Below, piece after piece: positions 22,947 through 35,215 of a stretch of 64,000 nucleotides of DNA; within the stretch, counting starts at the first letter, position 1, and every line of letters starts with the position of its first letter. The stretch spans positions 20,175,640 to 20,239,639 of the forward strand of contig CM031601.1 of assembly GCA_018398815.1 (NCBI GenBank), read 5' to 3'. The translations under genes were made by a program, and so were the position numbers. The notes under the pieces are model-generated. The model was not told the DNA's origin. It worked only from the letters and a program-made list of their open reading frames with translations, and searched no databases. This stretch comes from Conus ventricosus. Taxonomy: Eukaryota > Mollusca > Gastropoda > Neogastropoda > Conidae.

Positions 22947-23948
22947 GATTGGTGGAGATTTCAACTTACCAGATATTGATTGGCATGAAGATGCCATACT
23001 TGGTAATCAATACAATAAAAATATTAATTCTCAGTTTTTTGTGATACCACCAAAGACCTTGGATTTGTGCAGTCAGTTGAAATACCAACATGTGGTAAGG
23101 CATGCCTGGATTTATTGTTTACCAATTGTCCAGGCGCTTTAGGCAATCATGAATTAATTGCAGGCCTGGGTGATCATGACATAATTCTCTTAGAGAGCAA
23201 CTTTCAACCCTTTCGAAGAAAACCCCCTGAATGTACCATCAGACTCTGGAACCAAGCAGACTTACCAAAATTACGCAGGGATACTCATGATTTTAGTCGT
23301 CTTTTTTTTGAGGTCTCATAGTGTTAAAGATAATGTCAATGACCTTTGGAAGTGTATAAAAACTAACTTGGGATTTACTATGGATGACAACATACCTACT
23401 AAAATAACTTCAAGCAAGAACCACCAGCCATGGATTAATACATAAACTAAACGCTTGTTGAGAAGGAAACATCGTTTCTTTAAGAAATTGAAACTACACC
23501 CTAATTCAGAAAGATTACTGATTAGGTATAAACATATTAAGAGAAGGTGTCAGAGAGAATGTAGGCTTGCTCACTCCAATTATGTTAATTCAATGATTTC
23601 AGAAGGTGATCATCAAAACAAGAAATTATGGTCTTACATAAGGAGTAAGAGACAGGACAACATTGGGATTCCAGACCTGAGAAACAACCAGAATAACCAA
23701 ATACAGGACCCTGAAGGGAAAGCAGAATTACAAAACACGCAGTTATGTTCGGTATTCTCAATCCCAAGCCTTAATATAACGTTAGAACTAAAGGATGATG
23801 ATACACTCCCTGAAATCAAAACATCAAAGTAAACAAGGGCATAGTATTTAATTACTGACCAACATCAATGAAAACAAAGCTACTGGTCCCTGATGGCGTT
23901 CCTTGCAAGCTCTTAAAATTATGTGCCAAAGAATTGAGTGAGTTATAC
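22941..23948 (+). pseudogene. Jockey-superfamily LINE, 5' part (endonuclease and RT start)
   Basis: Plus-strand endonuclease sequence begins at GGDFNLPDIDW (22952) and continues through a CLDLLFTNCPG segment and GLGDHDII (near 23170), both typical of the C-terminal half of Jockey/CR1-like endonucleases. A basic linker (RRKHRFFKKLKLHP, 23460) and YVNSMI (23590) follow. The RT start has NENKATGPDGVPCK at about 23868. The reading frame is cut at 23948 by the LTR element and resumes at 33391. Stops and shifts are present. The start of the endonuclease is missing, so the LINE is 5'-truncated. Confidence 0.82.
23944..23948. repeat. Left target-site duplication TATAC
   Basis: TATAC precedes the LTR element and is repeated at 33391-33395 just after it, a 5-bp duplication as made by gypsy-type integrases. 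Confidence 0.8.
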
Positions 23949-25893
23949 TGAGACGTTTTTTAAATAAGACCCCATTCATAAATGATGTTGAGTGCTCAGG
24001 CAAGAACGATAGACCGTAGTAGGAAATCAAGCTTGTCGTCCACACACCTTCCACTTTCTTTCCTACAGATGTAAATCAAGAGGTATGATCTTTGATTCAC
24101 AACGGTGAATTTAAAATAAAGTATGAATAAATGATGCTGATGAATCTGCGGTGAAATGTCGTATGGGTTGCTTGTGATGTTTTGATGTCCGTTTGATGCC
24201 TATGAAATGGAGTGTTACATATAAAAGAAATACATCATGCACATACACCAATAATGACAAAGTCTCTGTCCTTCCTTCCCTTCCACTTCTTGAGCAGAAT
24301 AACTAATATAACTGTTCCTGCTTGCGGGCTACAAAACTATCTTCCGATGATACACACAAAAGAAATGTCGTCATGCACAAGATGATCAATATGTAAGAAA
24401 AAAATTCTTGAGTGTTGTTATGGCGTGGCTTGGATATGGAGGATTTGTTTATGTTGATTGTCACTCAGCTTCACGATTGTGTAGCGTTTCGGATTATCCG
24501 CTGACTTTACACAGTTCTCTTCCAGATCTCGGTAATGTCGACACAACCAGCACGTTCCTCCTCCCGACGAAGGATGTAGCGGGAATAAGACGTTGGCCGA
24601 AGTGAATATGAAGAGGAGTGGTGTAAAACAGAGTAGGAATAAACGGTGTAAGATGAAACGAGACCTTCAAGATAACAATAGTCTTAGATCTTGCACAATG
24701 GTGGCACATCAACTATTCCATCGCATCACACGTTTCCAAGAACACACTTACAATTGCACAAGCTTTGCTCTAGTCATTTACAAATTGATTCCTTCAAAAA
24801 TCGCTTTACGATTAATGCTCATCAAACAAAGGAAGGAAACAATTATATGAATATTCCAACCTGCCTTGACAGAAGTTATTCTCCAAGGCTTAGTGCTTGA
24901 TGAAATTACAATTATATATAATCCTTGAATTGAATAAATCAAATGGGCGTTAATCTTCATATTATACAGATCACTTAGATCCACGAAAATGCTTCGTGTC
25001 AAAACTTGAACCTCGTTTACGATTCTATTCTTTAAATGAATAAATCTTCATTCCCACAAATATCAAACATCTTCAAAATATGATTTGCATACCACGGTGA
25101 GCTGAAATAGAATTTACATAATATGGATATAGTACAGAGCAACACGATATGATATAGCAAACCAGATGAAGATGACAGCTCAACGATCAATTCATACGTG
25201 TTGACGCGGAAAACCTTAAATATTTAATACAGAGCATATTAAATGAACGCGGCCACAAATATTATTGAACTGGTAAATGTTCCTTAAATGCGATTATGAT
25301 GAAATTAGAATTTGTTGCACTATGCAAAAAAAAATGAGTTAGGACCTATTACCTCAACGCAGCCTTAGTGCCTCACAGTTTTCGACTCGCCCACGAACGA
25401 GATGAGACTCCGTTCCAGACTCGCCCCCGAAAAAGTTGCGGTTGCTGTCGAATGCTCTGTGGTGCCCTTCAGTCCGGCCATAGACTGATGTCTTCAAGAA
25501 GGTACTTGCTCTTCCAGATCATTAGACCTTTTCTACGGAGCCAATTCCACGACCTCCGGCTGTCCAAGATGGTAAGGATTCAACGGCTTACTATCTACCG
25601 CACAAGCGGCGGACAGAGACACTACTGCCACTTGGACAGTCTTGAATTGGGTACATTACGACGGTTTCGATGCCCACAATTGGTAATCATTTTAGTTATT
25701 AATACAAACTGCAAGACTGCATGACGCGTTGAAAATTATAAACGTACTGCCGTAAAGCAAAAACTAAAACAATTAGTTTTGTCTGTTTTGGACCATAGAA
25801 ATAATTAATCCACGCAGAGCGAATAGACGTCATGAAACGATTGCGTCATTTTTCTTAATGAAAATGACCCGAGCTTATGATGGAAATGTCACA
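23949..25893 (-). repeat. 3' LTR of the minus-strand retrotransposon
   Basis: 1.95 kb, beginning TGAGACG and ending ATGTCACA on the plus strand (TG...CA borders). It aligns along its whole length with 31479-33390, with many single-base indels and few substitutions. A purine tract adjoins its right border. Confidence 0.85.
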
Positions 25894-25908
25894 AATCCCC
25901 CCTACTTA
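25894..25908 (-). promoter_or_regulatory. Polypurine tract, plus-strand primer site
   Basis: On the minus strand AAGTAGGGGGGATT immediately precedes the TGTGACAT start of the 3' LTR, as expected for the site that primes plus-strand DNA synthesis. Confidence 0.6.
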
Positions 25909-26065
25909 GCGACAAATCCTATTTAAGTAAAACACTAAGAAAGGAGACATTCCCTTAATAGAAGTCAAATTACAGGATTAAACAATCAAAATTATGCACA
26001 ACGTCTTTTGCATTTCACAATATAAACACATTTGCAGATTCCGGAGTGCTTTACTCTTCTATAAC

Positions 26066-26690
26066 TTAACTTCTGCTCATGTAGTCCGCACGACATTATC
26101 TTTTCCAGCGGATGAATCTGATTGTGGAAAATCATGATCATGCAGGAGTATTGCCCAACGTAACAGGCCGACCATTTGGCTCTTGTTCTTTTTCGACATT
26201 TTCAAGTGTTTGATGTCTGTTTCCAGTATAACGTCGTACCTTAGAGATACGGCCTCAAACTTTTTTGACTGCCCACAACGTACTGGCCAAGCTTCTTTAC
26301 CTAGTACGTGTGGCGAAGTTCCTTTCGGGCTTGTGTGAGGCTTTTTAGCTGGCTAAGCCACTGGCCTGTAGCACATTCCCGTCATGCTCTTGAAGTAGAA
26401 AACTGCTCCCGAGTCCCCAGATCGCATGTCTTCTGTGCGTAGCACGTAGGCTTTTTCCCTTCTTCTGTCTGGCAACCGCATGATAGGTGCGCTGACCGAA
26501 TTTTGTTACCTTTTCAGCGGTCCTCATGGCCTTCGTCACAGTGCCCCGACCATACAATCTTCTCCGGCGGTCTATCTTTGTCAGATCAGTCAATGGAACA
26601 TAACGAATCATGGCGATGTTTCGGAAGCAGAATTTCCGATAGATCATCCTGGGCCAATCCCAGGAAAGACCTGAGCTCTTTCTTGGTCTT
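26066..26690 (-). pseudogene. Retrotransposon RNase H domain
   Basis: Follows RT on the minus strand in broken frames. Landmarks are the RT connection (RPKTKKELRSFLGLA, 26665), VPLTDLT (26590), a segment with LLQEHDG (near 26390) and LETDIKHLK at about 26225, where gypsy RNase H has the DHKPLQ block. The last residues, around GKDNV and then DYMSR in another frame, precede a stop at 26066. This is the usual gypsy RNase H end. No integrase follows; non-coding sequence and the LTR come next. Confidence 0.75.
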
Positions 26691-27430
26691 CGGTCTTTCG
26701 GCCTTCTCAAGCTTTTCTAGCTTGTCCGCCTCTGGCCTGACCTGACCTCGTCCAACCTGATGTCCTAAGAATGGTATTTCATGGAAATCCAAAAAAGCGA
26801 TTGGATGGTTTCGCTGTGACCCTGGCCCCTTGCAGTCTCTTAAGTACGGCTTTGATTGCCCGGGGGGGGGCAACAGTTCCTCCCAAGTCTCAGAAGCGAT
26901 TAAAATATCATCAATAAAGTTGTGGACATCTTTTGATTTCATTTCACACATAATTTCCTCATCATCCTTGTGAAACACGGCACTTGCGTTCTCATGCCAA
27001 AGGGGCAATACTCTCCAACTGAATACCTGTCCCTTGGGGGTACTAACATCTTTCTTTGGCTTGTCTTTTTCGTTCATTTATGAATCTGCCAAACCCTTCT
27101 ACAGATCAATTTTGAAAAGTATTCGCTTTTTTTCCGATCTTTGCAAAAGATCGTTTTCGATGTCTGGTAGTGGCTCTGCGTCGGAATTCTGTCATGAGAA
27201 TTAAACAGTCTCCCTGTAATCGATACAGAACCTTGACTGTCGAGTCTTTCTTCCTTAAACCAATACAAAGGCGCATTGTAATGAGATATGGCTGGTTCCA
27301 ATCACTACCCATGGCCTATCATTTGATCAACCTCCTTTTTCAACCGTTTTCTAATTTGAGAGTGTGGCATACCGGGTCTGATGTACCTCACTGGGCTGTT
27401 GTGATGCCAGTCTCAAATCGCAGTAACTAG
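26690..27430 (-). pseudogene. Retrotransposon reverse transcriptase
   Basis: Minus-strand Ty3/gypsy-type RT. The pre-RT segment has EKEVDQMI (27330), followed by a YNAPLY-like block (27275) and a KIGK / YFSKL block (27130-27110). MNEKDKPK starts at 27077, and the catalytic motif NFIDDILIAS lies at about 26915. FLGHQVG (26765) closes the domain. The Asp-Asp pair is intact. Frames change between blocks by small indels. Confidence 0.82.
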
Positions 27431-27679
27431 AAGGTTTTCGTCGCCTGGCAAATCGGTGAATGATTTCGTCATGACTGACGAACAATGTTTCCAGGCTCTG
27501 TCCACTGTTTCCTGGATAGCTGTGTGTCCATACACGACATTGCTGGAGTCCTCGGTTCTCTTCAAAGGTATGAGTGTATAATGGTCCCGTCAGATACCTT
27601 CATGATCCTCCTCCTGCATGACAACTGCGACGTACTCCTGTTGTTTCATTCCTTCTCTTTCCAAAGTACTCTTGAGGAG

Positions 27680-28790
27680 ATTGATGTGATATGTCTTCTC
27701 CATGGCCGTTGATCTCAAATCTTGTAATACGACTGGATTGAGTCTACTGGAAATGGGGTACGGTCCTTTTCCATGTTAACTGGAGCTTTTTATGTTTCCT
27801 TGTGGAAGTAACACCATACTTTTTCCCAGGAATGAGATGTCCTCATCTTCGTTTTCCTGTGTAAGTGCTTTCGCTTGTCCGTCCGGGCAGCCTTGTCCAG
27901 ATGTCACGAGTATCATGCATGATTCTTCTTCGATCCTATCCCTTCAGATCGATGGACAACTTCCGGCCGTTTTTCTGACGTCTGCTCCAGCACCTCGTCT
28001 GTCCATATTTGTTTTAAGACCTGCAATGGTCCAGCCCGCACGTGACTCCCAAATAATAGTTCAAATGGTTAGACTTGAGTGATTCTGTGGCGGGCTTCCT
28101 GTTAAGCGAACAAGTACTGGCAGGAAGAAATCTGTCCCACTCTTTGGGTTCGATCTAAACAAGTTTCTTCAACATGACCTTCAACGTGGCCATTAAATTT
28201 TCCACGAGTCCGTTGTTCTGAGCGTGGCATGGCGTTGTGGTGATACCTTTAAGTGTTCAAGAGTCTGGATTGACCTCTTGCATCGCCCCAGAAAGAAATT
28301 GACTACCTCTGTCCGTGAAGAATTTTGTTGTTGGTATTCCCACTCGGCGTCCAGATTTCCCACAAAGCTTCAGCAGCCCACTAAGCTTCTGTGTTTATGT
28401 TACGAGGTGCTGTTGCCTCTGCGTACGCGTACAAAATCGATGACGTTAGAAGTATCTCTTCCCTGATGATGACATGGGGTTGATGGGTCCGAGTGATGTC
28501 CACTGCAACACGATGGAACGTAATTCGATCAGCGGCAGTCCGCTGACTGGCGCTTTTCCTAATACTATTCTGCCGATACATCTCTGACCACTTATCGCAT
28601 TACGACCACAATATCTTTTGACGTCAACCTTTCCACTCCCTGGCCAAAAGAAATCAATGTATCAGACGCTCTTTTCGTAAACGCCTTAAACCGAGGTGAC
28701 CCCAGACATAAGTATGCCATGAGCTTACTTGTAGTACGTACGATCACAGTTTCCTGGGTACCACAACTTGGTAGCGCGTCGTTGGTGTAC
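27680..28790 (-). pseudogene. Retrotransposon integrase (gypsy type), upstream of RT
   Basis: Minus strand. The HHCC zinc-binding region has GHLGLRR (about 28690) and a Cys pair near 28600. The core has FHRVAVDI (28510, first catalytic Asp), FFTDRGSQFLSG (28320, second Asp) and QNNGLVEN (28225, catalytic Glu). The C-terminal segment LTWK...YKI with a Gly-Pro-Tyr-type context lies near 27790-27720. RT-type sequence starts only below 27430, so integrase lies 5' of RT. This is the key oddity of the element. Frames are interrupted. Confidence 0.8.
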
Positions 28791-28989
28791 CACCTTTTCC
28801 TATATAGTATTCCCTCGTGAGATCATAAACGAAGTTTCAACACCTGTTTTGCTGGTACGTGCGTTGTCTGTTTACGGCCAACTCAAAAAACAACTGTCTA
28901 GAGTGATTGTCTTTTGTACTGTTCCTACCTTCAACACTGCAGAGATACAATGCTGCATGCTGCTTCTATTGATCTTGAGAGCGGTCTCA

Positions 28990-29330
28990 TCTGCTTTCCG
29001 TAAACTGGGCGGCCGCTTGGATGTGGATAAAACGGGTACATTAAAGATCCTCCTTTTCTTGCTTGCGGGGTGTTTCCCCAATCAATACTGTGCAAACCGG
29101 GTTTTTCCAATCGAGTACTTCAGTCTTGTCTGAAAAGTAGGGAGTCTCCATATGAACACTCGCCACAGGAAGATTTCTGGTGACTGATGACGCTGCCAGT
29201 GATACCGTCTTTTCTGACGCCTGTGAAACAATGTTCTGGAACAAAGTGCTTTTACTCACGATCGTCCAGGTAGAGCCTGTATCTCTCACAGCATCCAACC
29301 GTTTCTCCTTCGACTTCAACCGTGCAATAG
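28990..29330 (-). pseudogene. Retrotransposon aspartic protease
   Basis: The minus-strand frame at 29041-29319 contains RDTGSTWTIVS, the Asp-Thr-Gly active-site loop of retropepsins, with about 60-70 residues after it. It lies between the zinc knuckle and integrase, the normal place for the protease. Confidence 0.65.
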
Positions 29331-29389
29331 GGATTGAACTCGATCCCGTTTAACAACTATCACACAACTGATGATCATCTTTTAGTTGA

Positions 29390-30430
29390 CTACTTGCAGC
29401 CCTGTCCGTAGTGGCACTCGCTGGTCATTTCTCTTTTGATGTACAATCCTCTTTGATGTTGTCCTCCACATCTGTAACATTTTATCTTGAATCGATGATT
29501 TCTCCTGTCGTAGCCTCCCCTGTTCAGGTACAGATCCCCCTCGCTTATCCTCCTTCCGAGCTTCCTTGTGTGGACCTCTGTTAACACTCTCCCATTACCA
29601 TACCTACGATGATCGTTTAACACTCACGATAACTCCTCTCTCTCTCCACAAGTCTCGTCTGATCCAAATAGATCTGCTGCTGCAACAGCTTTCCCTTTCC
29701 ATTCAGTGGATCTCTCTCCCTGACAAATCTCGCCTGATCAAAAGGCAATGCTCCAGAAAACTTCTCTAGGATTAACATTTCTTTTTAAATCCTTTTCTGT
29801 CCTGTTGGGACAAATCCAACCACCTCTCTAGCCACATAGACCGAAACCGATCCCATAGTGACAATGACGTATCAGTGCTCTCGTTTTGCGTGGCTGTACG
29901 AAACTTCTGTCTGTAATGACCAGCACTCAGTTGATACTTATGTAAAAGTGCCTGTTTGATTGAGGTTTATAGGTCCCCGCCGACTCTGCCGCGGGTAAGT
30001 TTACATACGCTTCCCCTAGCTCTGGCCCAGGATTAAATGGATGCTAACCAGTCACCACCATTCCTCCTTCGTACCATCCATTAAATGACTGCCAACCTAC
30101 TCAAATTGAGTTTAAAAATAAGACTCACTGGTCGATCCTCTGTCCTTCTAAATAAAGGTAACCTGACCTTAGGCCGACACTACAGTCTGAGGAGAATGGA
30201 TTGGGCGCTAGCACTTGGTTTGAGCATCACCACTGCTTCCAGCTTTAAACGGCTATCTAACTTAGCTGTAATTGTCTCTCGGCCTCTCTTTCTTCACGAT
30301 CTCATTCCCCTTTCTTTCCTTCTCGAGATCTGCTTTCGTCACGTTCCCTTCTCTCGATCTCTTTCCTCAACGCTCCTTTCTTTCTTCTCTTTCTTCACGT
30401 TCCGTCTTCTCGATGTAAAGAGCGAGTTCT
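29390..30430 (-). pseudogene. Retrotransposon gag (capsid and zinc knuckle)
   Basis: Minus strand. A basic, Glu/Arg-rich N-terminal region (30420-30280) precedes a capsid-like region with ALLHKYQLSA and YRQKF (near 29940), and LWDRFRSMWLERW (29850). A single zinc knuckle follows near 29475 with CYRCGGQHQRGLY. Gag packages the element RNA. Frames are broken. Confidence 0.65.
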
Positions 30431-30439
30431 GCTCCTTTT

Positions 30440-31478
30440 AGGCCTAACTCTAGAGCCTCAGCTTTCCATTCTCAGAATTGCGCCTAGTCTGAATTTGTTG
30501 AGACTCGGACATTTTCGTCAGTGTCAGATGCTGACGTCGGGACTTTCCTGTCGGCATGTCGCCTACCACTGCAAGTCCTTATGTCTTAACAAATCATAAC
30601 AATACAAATAACGCGAAACCTAATACCGATCACGCTTTAATGCCAAAAGATATTGGCGACACGTTCCAAACACACAAATGCAAGGAACACCTTCCCCCAC
30701 GACTGGGGAACACACAACAACAACCCCGTGTAGAAAAAAAATGGGGAAACAACACCTTGAAAACCCCAAACACGTGTAATCAAACACGTCAAACAAATCC
30801 AAACCGACGGTTTGCACACACAGCTACTGGAACGAACGTGCTAACAGACGAACGGACGTGCAGAAAAATATATCTCCAATATCGTACGTACTAAAACAAT
30901 ACGCGCCCGCAAAATAGCCCCCTGTGGTGCCACGTCGCACCCCGTTAATAGCTTACGTTAAATGCCGCTTTAGAGTATCAATTACTTAACTCTAATCACT
31001 GTGTCCCAATCCGACACAAATACAACACCACTGCACCATTCCAATGCAGGAAAGTCAATATGCACTAACTGGCAACTTGAATCAAATCTCTTCACAACAG
31101 ATCTAGTAAAATGATCTTAATAAGAAGTTAAATTATGTTGTGGTAAATATGACGTGAATTGGCCAAGTCGTTACCTTTCTCTGTACTGTGTTGAGGCCTG
31201 TTTTTCTAAAAATAGGAGATAATGAACAAAGTAGCGTCGCGAATAAACGAAATGAATATAGAATGAATTTATGAACAAAACAAATGTGAAATTTTAAAAT
31301 TTTTCTATTTATATGGTTTAGATGTCAACACATATAAATAGATCATGAGCGCTCCCGCCCAACCTCCCACTGGAAAAAGATTGAAGGTTTGCGGGCCACA
31401 ATTCTTGCCTGCGTCACTGACCCTCCCGGTACTTTTCAGATCGAAAGATCCCCGGGACGAATCCCCCCAACTAATATG
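30440..31478. other. Retrotransposon leader between 5' LTR and gag
   Basis: No domain is recognised. On the minus strand, a TGGGGGGATTCGTCCCGG segment at about 31450-31470 begins with TGG a few bases after the 5' LTR and could be the tRNA primer-binding site. The match to a particular tRNA could not be checked. Confidence 0.4.
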
Positions 31479-33390
31479 TGAACGTTTTTAATAAAGACCC
31501 CATTCATAAATTATGGTTGAGTGCTCATAGCCAAGAACGATAGACCGGAGTAGGAAAGTCAAGCTTTCGTCCACACCCTTCACTTTCATTCCACAATGTA
31601 ATCACAGAGTTTGATCTTTGATCCACAACTGAATTTAATTAATATGAAAAAAGATGAAGATGGATCTGCGTATGGTTGCTTTGTATGGTTGCTTGTATGT
31701 TGATGTCCGTGTTGATGCCTATGAAATGAGTTACTTAATAAAAAAATAAATCATGCACCCCCCAAAAACGACAAATTTCTCTGTCCTTCTTCCCTTCACT
31801 TCTTGCAGTAGCACTGAATATAGACTTCTGCTCGTGCATACAAAAATATCTTCCGAGGATACACACAAAAGAAAATGTAGTCAATGCACAAGAGATATAT
31901 ATGTACGAAAAAAATGTCTGAGTGATTTTATGGGCGTGCTTGGATATTGAGGGATGTGTTTTATGTGATTGTTCACTCAGCTTCACTTAATTGTGTAGCG
32001 TTTCCGGAGTTCCGCGGACGTTCACAGTTCTCTTCCCATATCTCGGTAAGGTCGACACACCAGCACGTTCCTTCCCGACGAAGATGTTTTGCGGGATAAA
32101 GACGTGTGCGAAGGTGAAGATGAAGAGGAGTGGTGTAAACAGGAGTAGGATAAACAGGTGTAGATGAAACCATACCTGCAAGATAACAATGTCTTAGATC
32201 TTGCACTATGGTGGCACATCACTAATCCATCCATCACGACGTTCTAACCACACTTTACAATTCACTAGCTTGCTCTATCATTTACAATTGATTTCCTTCA
32301 AAAATCGCTTTAAACTGATGAAGCTCATCAACAAAGAAGGAAAAATGTATACGAAAATATTCCAATCTGCCTTGACTGATATATTCGCCAAGGCTAGTGC
32401 TATGATGAATTACCATTATAATTAATCCTTGAATGGATTAAATCAAATGGCGTTAATCTTCCTATTATACAGATTCACTTAATCCACGAAAATGCTTCGT
32501 TCATAACTTGAACTCGATTACGATTCTTTAAATAATAAATCTGCAATTCCACACAAATATCACGATCTTTCTAAATATGGTTTGCATACAACGTGAGCTG
32601 AAAAAGAATTTACATAATATGGATTAGTACATGGCAACACGAATGAATGATAGCAAACATATGAAGATGACAGCTCTACGATCATCAGGGGGGGGGGGGC
32701 GTGTTTGACCGGTAAACCTGAAATATTTAATTCAGAGCATATTATAGTGATCGCGCGCGAACAAAAATATTATTGAACTGGTAAATGTGCCTTAATGCGA
32801 TTATGTTGAAATAGATTTTTGTTGCTCTATACGAAAAAAAAATGATTTAGACCTATTTACCTCAACGCAGCCTTAGGTGCCCACCAGATTTCGACTGCCC
32901 ACGGAACGATGAGAACTCGTTTCAGCACTCCCCCGAAAAAGTTGCGTGGTGCTGTCGAGATGCACTGTGTTCCCCTTCAGTCCGGCCTAGACTGATTCTT
33001 CAAAAGGTTTACTACTTGCTCTTCAGATAATTACCTTTTCTACGGAGCCAATTCCACGACCTCCCGGCTTGTCCAAGATTGTAGATTCACGGCTACTATC
33101 TACCGCACAATCGCGGACAGAGACACAACTGCCACTTGGACATCGTGATTGGTCAGTACGAACGGTTTTCGAGCCCTACATTTGTAAATCATTTATTATT
33201 ATTATACAAATAGCAATCTGCATGACGCTTGAAATTATTAACGTACTGCCGTAAAGCAACAACTAACAATATAGTTTTGTCGTTTTGGACATAGAAATAT
33301 TAATCCAGCGCCAGAGCGAATAGACGTTCCATTGTATCGATTGCGTCACTTTCTTAATGAAAATGAACCGGACTTAGAATGTATGTCACA
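31479..33390 (-). repeat. 5' LTR of the minus-strand retrotransposon
   Basis: 1.91 kb, the partner of 23949-25893. It starts TGAACG and ends ATGTCACA on the plus strand. The right border is followed by TATAC. Confidence 0.85.
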
Positions 33391-34990
33391 TATACCAACT
33401 ACTTTTACCAAGCATCACTGGACCAGGGAGTAATACCTGATGAGTGGCTAGATGCAATCAATGTTCCTTTATTCAAAACGGGCGGACAAAACAAAAGCAT
33501 AGAACTATAGACCTGCATCTCATCCATCCATATCAGCAAAACTACTTTGAGAACACATAATAATAGTAGCATAATGGACCACCTTGACAAGAACGCCAGC
33601 ATGGTTTTAGACAGCGAGCTATGGAGTTGTGAGACTCAACTTATAACAACTCTCAATATTTTAATAACTGTCTAACCAACATGACAGCAAATCATGCAAT
33701 TTATTAGACTTTCTAGAGCCTTTGAATAAGGCTGACCATGAGGGCCTGCTGCTTAAATTAGAACACATTGGCATTGGCGTATCTTTGCGAAAAGGGCTAA
33801 ATCCATTCCCTCGTGGGAGAACGAAGAAAGTTGTTCGTGGAAGGGTCGTCATCCCATTGTAAACCAGTCCTTTGTCAGTTGTACACCACATGGAACAGTT
33901 CTGGGGCCTTGGTTTTTTCTTAAATTTATATCAATTACAATAAGTAGAAAACTCTCATCCTGGAACTATTTTTTACTATAAGGCTTTTTTGTCAGATGAC
34001 AGCATTAGTATATATAACAGTCAGAATAGCAAAGAATGATACACGCATTTCTACAAGATATCTAAACGCTTTACAAGAATGGGTAATAACTTGGAAAATG
34101 GAATTTCATCCGCCAATAGTGCCCAAGTGTTGCGTATATGTAATAAAAACACACACCAACTAGATCAGTCATATTCTATCAAATACTATTCTAAAGAAAC
34201 CAATGCTGCAAAATATTTAGGCTGAATATGGGAATAGTCGTCCTCAAATGGAAAGAACATGACAATTTAGTATGTAAGAAAGTCAAAAACATCTTAGCTT
34301 TCTTATACAGGAATATCAATGACTACCCCCAAAAGGATAAAGAGACTGGCTACAAAACACTGGTTAGACCCAGTACTGGAAAATGGGTTGCTCAGTCTGG
34401 GATCGCTTACCATCTGAAGGACATTGATAACCTCGAAATATTCAGAAGAGAGCAGCACGGTTCGTAACAGGGAACCACATCAGAGAAAAAGGGGAATACT
34501 CTAGGAAGAACATGAGGAAATGAGAATGGAAACCCTTAGAAGAGAGAAGAAGCTTTTACTAAACTTAACATCTTCTTCAAAGGCAGAGCTAATCTTAATT
34601 GATATTCTAATGGATCAACTAGTATTGAATAAATATCTAACCAGGAGTGGCGTCAATGTTATACCATACCTGCAACAAATATCGACAGCCACTTACATTC
34701 TTTTATCCTAGTTCTGTCCGGCGTGTAATCTCACTGCCGATGCCGTCAAGATTGCCACAAATGCAGTCTCATTTAAAAAGCAAATTGATACGACAGTTTT
34801 GAGATCTGCATATTGATTTTCTATTTTAACTTCCCAGATATTTTATGGTTACCTGGGCTGAATCTGGCCATTGCTTTTAACTTCTTGAATATCGAGTGCG
34901 ACCCCTTGTTGCCAAATTTTGCTCCTGGGGCCAACAGACGAGTCGCACTATTTCATATTATTTTATCTTACTTTTTAACATGCGCGCTGG
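33391..34990 (+). pseudogene. Jockey-superfamily LINE, 3' part (RT and tail)
   Basis: Continues the LINE interrupted at 23948. Segments in order on the plus strand are IPDEWLDAINVPLF-like (33435), NYRP (33510), a DFLEPLNKADHEGLLLKLEHIGIG block (33710), VVHHMEQFWG where the family has the PQGSVLGP loop (33880), and SDDSISIYNSQN (33995), which holds the catalytic Asp pair. NAAKYLG (34205) and a C-terminal SSVRRV-like segment follow. Many shifts are present. It ends in AGAAGAAGAAGAAGATC and an ATC microsatellite. Confidence 0.8.
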
Positions 34991-35029
34991 TGACCTACTC
35001 GTTTTTGAGTGAACCAGTATTTTAGGAAG

Positions 35030-35215
35030 AAGAAGAAGAAGATCATCAACGTTGTCATCGTCATCATCATCGTCGTTATCCTTGTTATCATCATCATTGT
35101 CATCATCGTCATCACTGTCATCATCATTTTCATCATCATCATTTTCATCATCATCATCATCATTCTTATTGTCATCATCTGCATAGTCATGATGATCATC
35201 GCAGAAGTGCATTTT
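35030..35215. repeat. ATC/GTC microsatellite after the LINE
   Basis: An imperfect trinucleotide tract, like the one at 22862-22946 on the other side of the LINE. Confidence 0.9.

Larger units (their letters stand above)
23949..33390 (-). mobile_element. LTR retrotransposon with integrase before RT (Gmr1-like order)
   Basis: A 9.4-kb element with direct terminal repeats (23949-25893 and 31479-33390), TATAC duplication and minus-strand internal genes. Domain order in the direction of transcription is gag capsid and zinc knuckle, aspartic protease, integrase, RT, RNase H. RNase H ends about 170 bp before the 3' LTR. Standard Ty3/gypsy elements place integrase last. The order here matches the Gmr1 group, which has gypsy-type sequences but Copia-type order. 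All frames are interrupted, partly by one-base indels that may be assembly errors. Confidence 0.85.
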
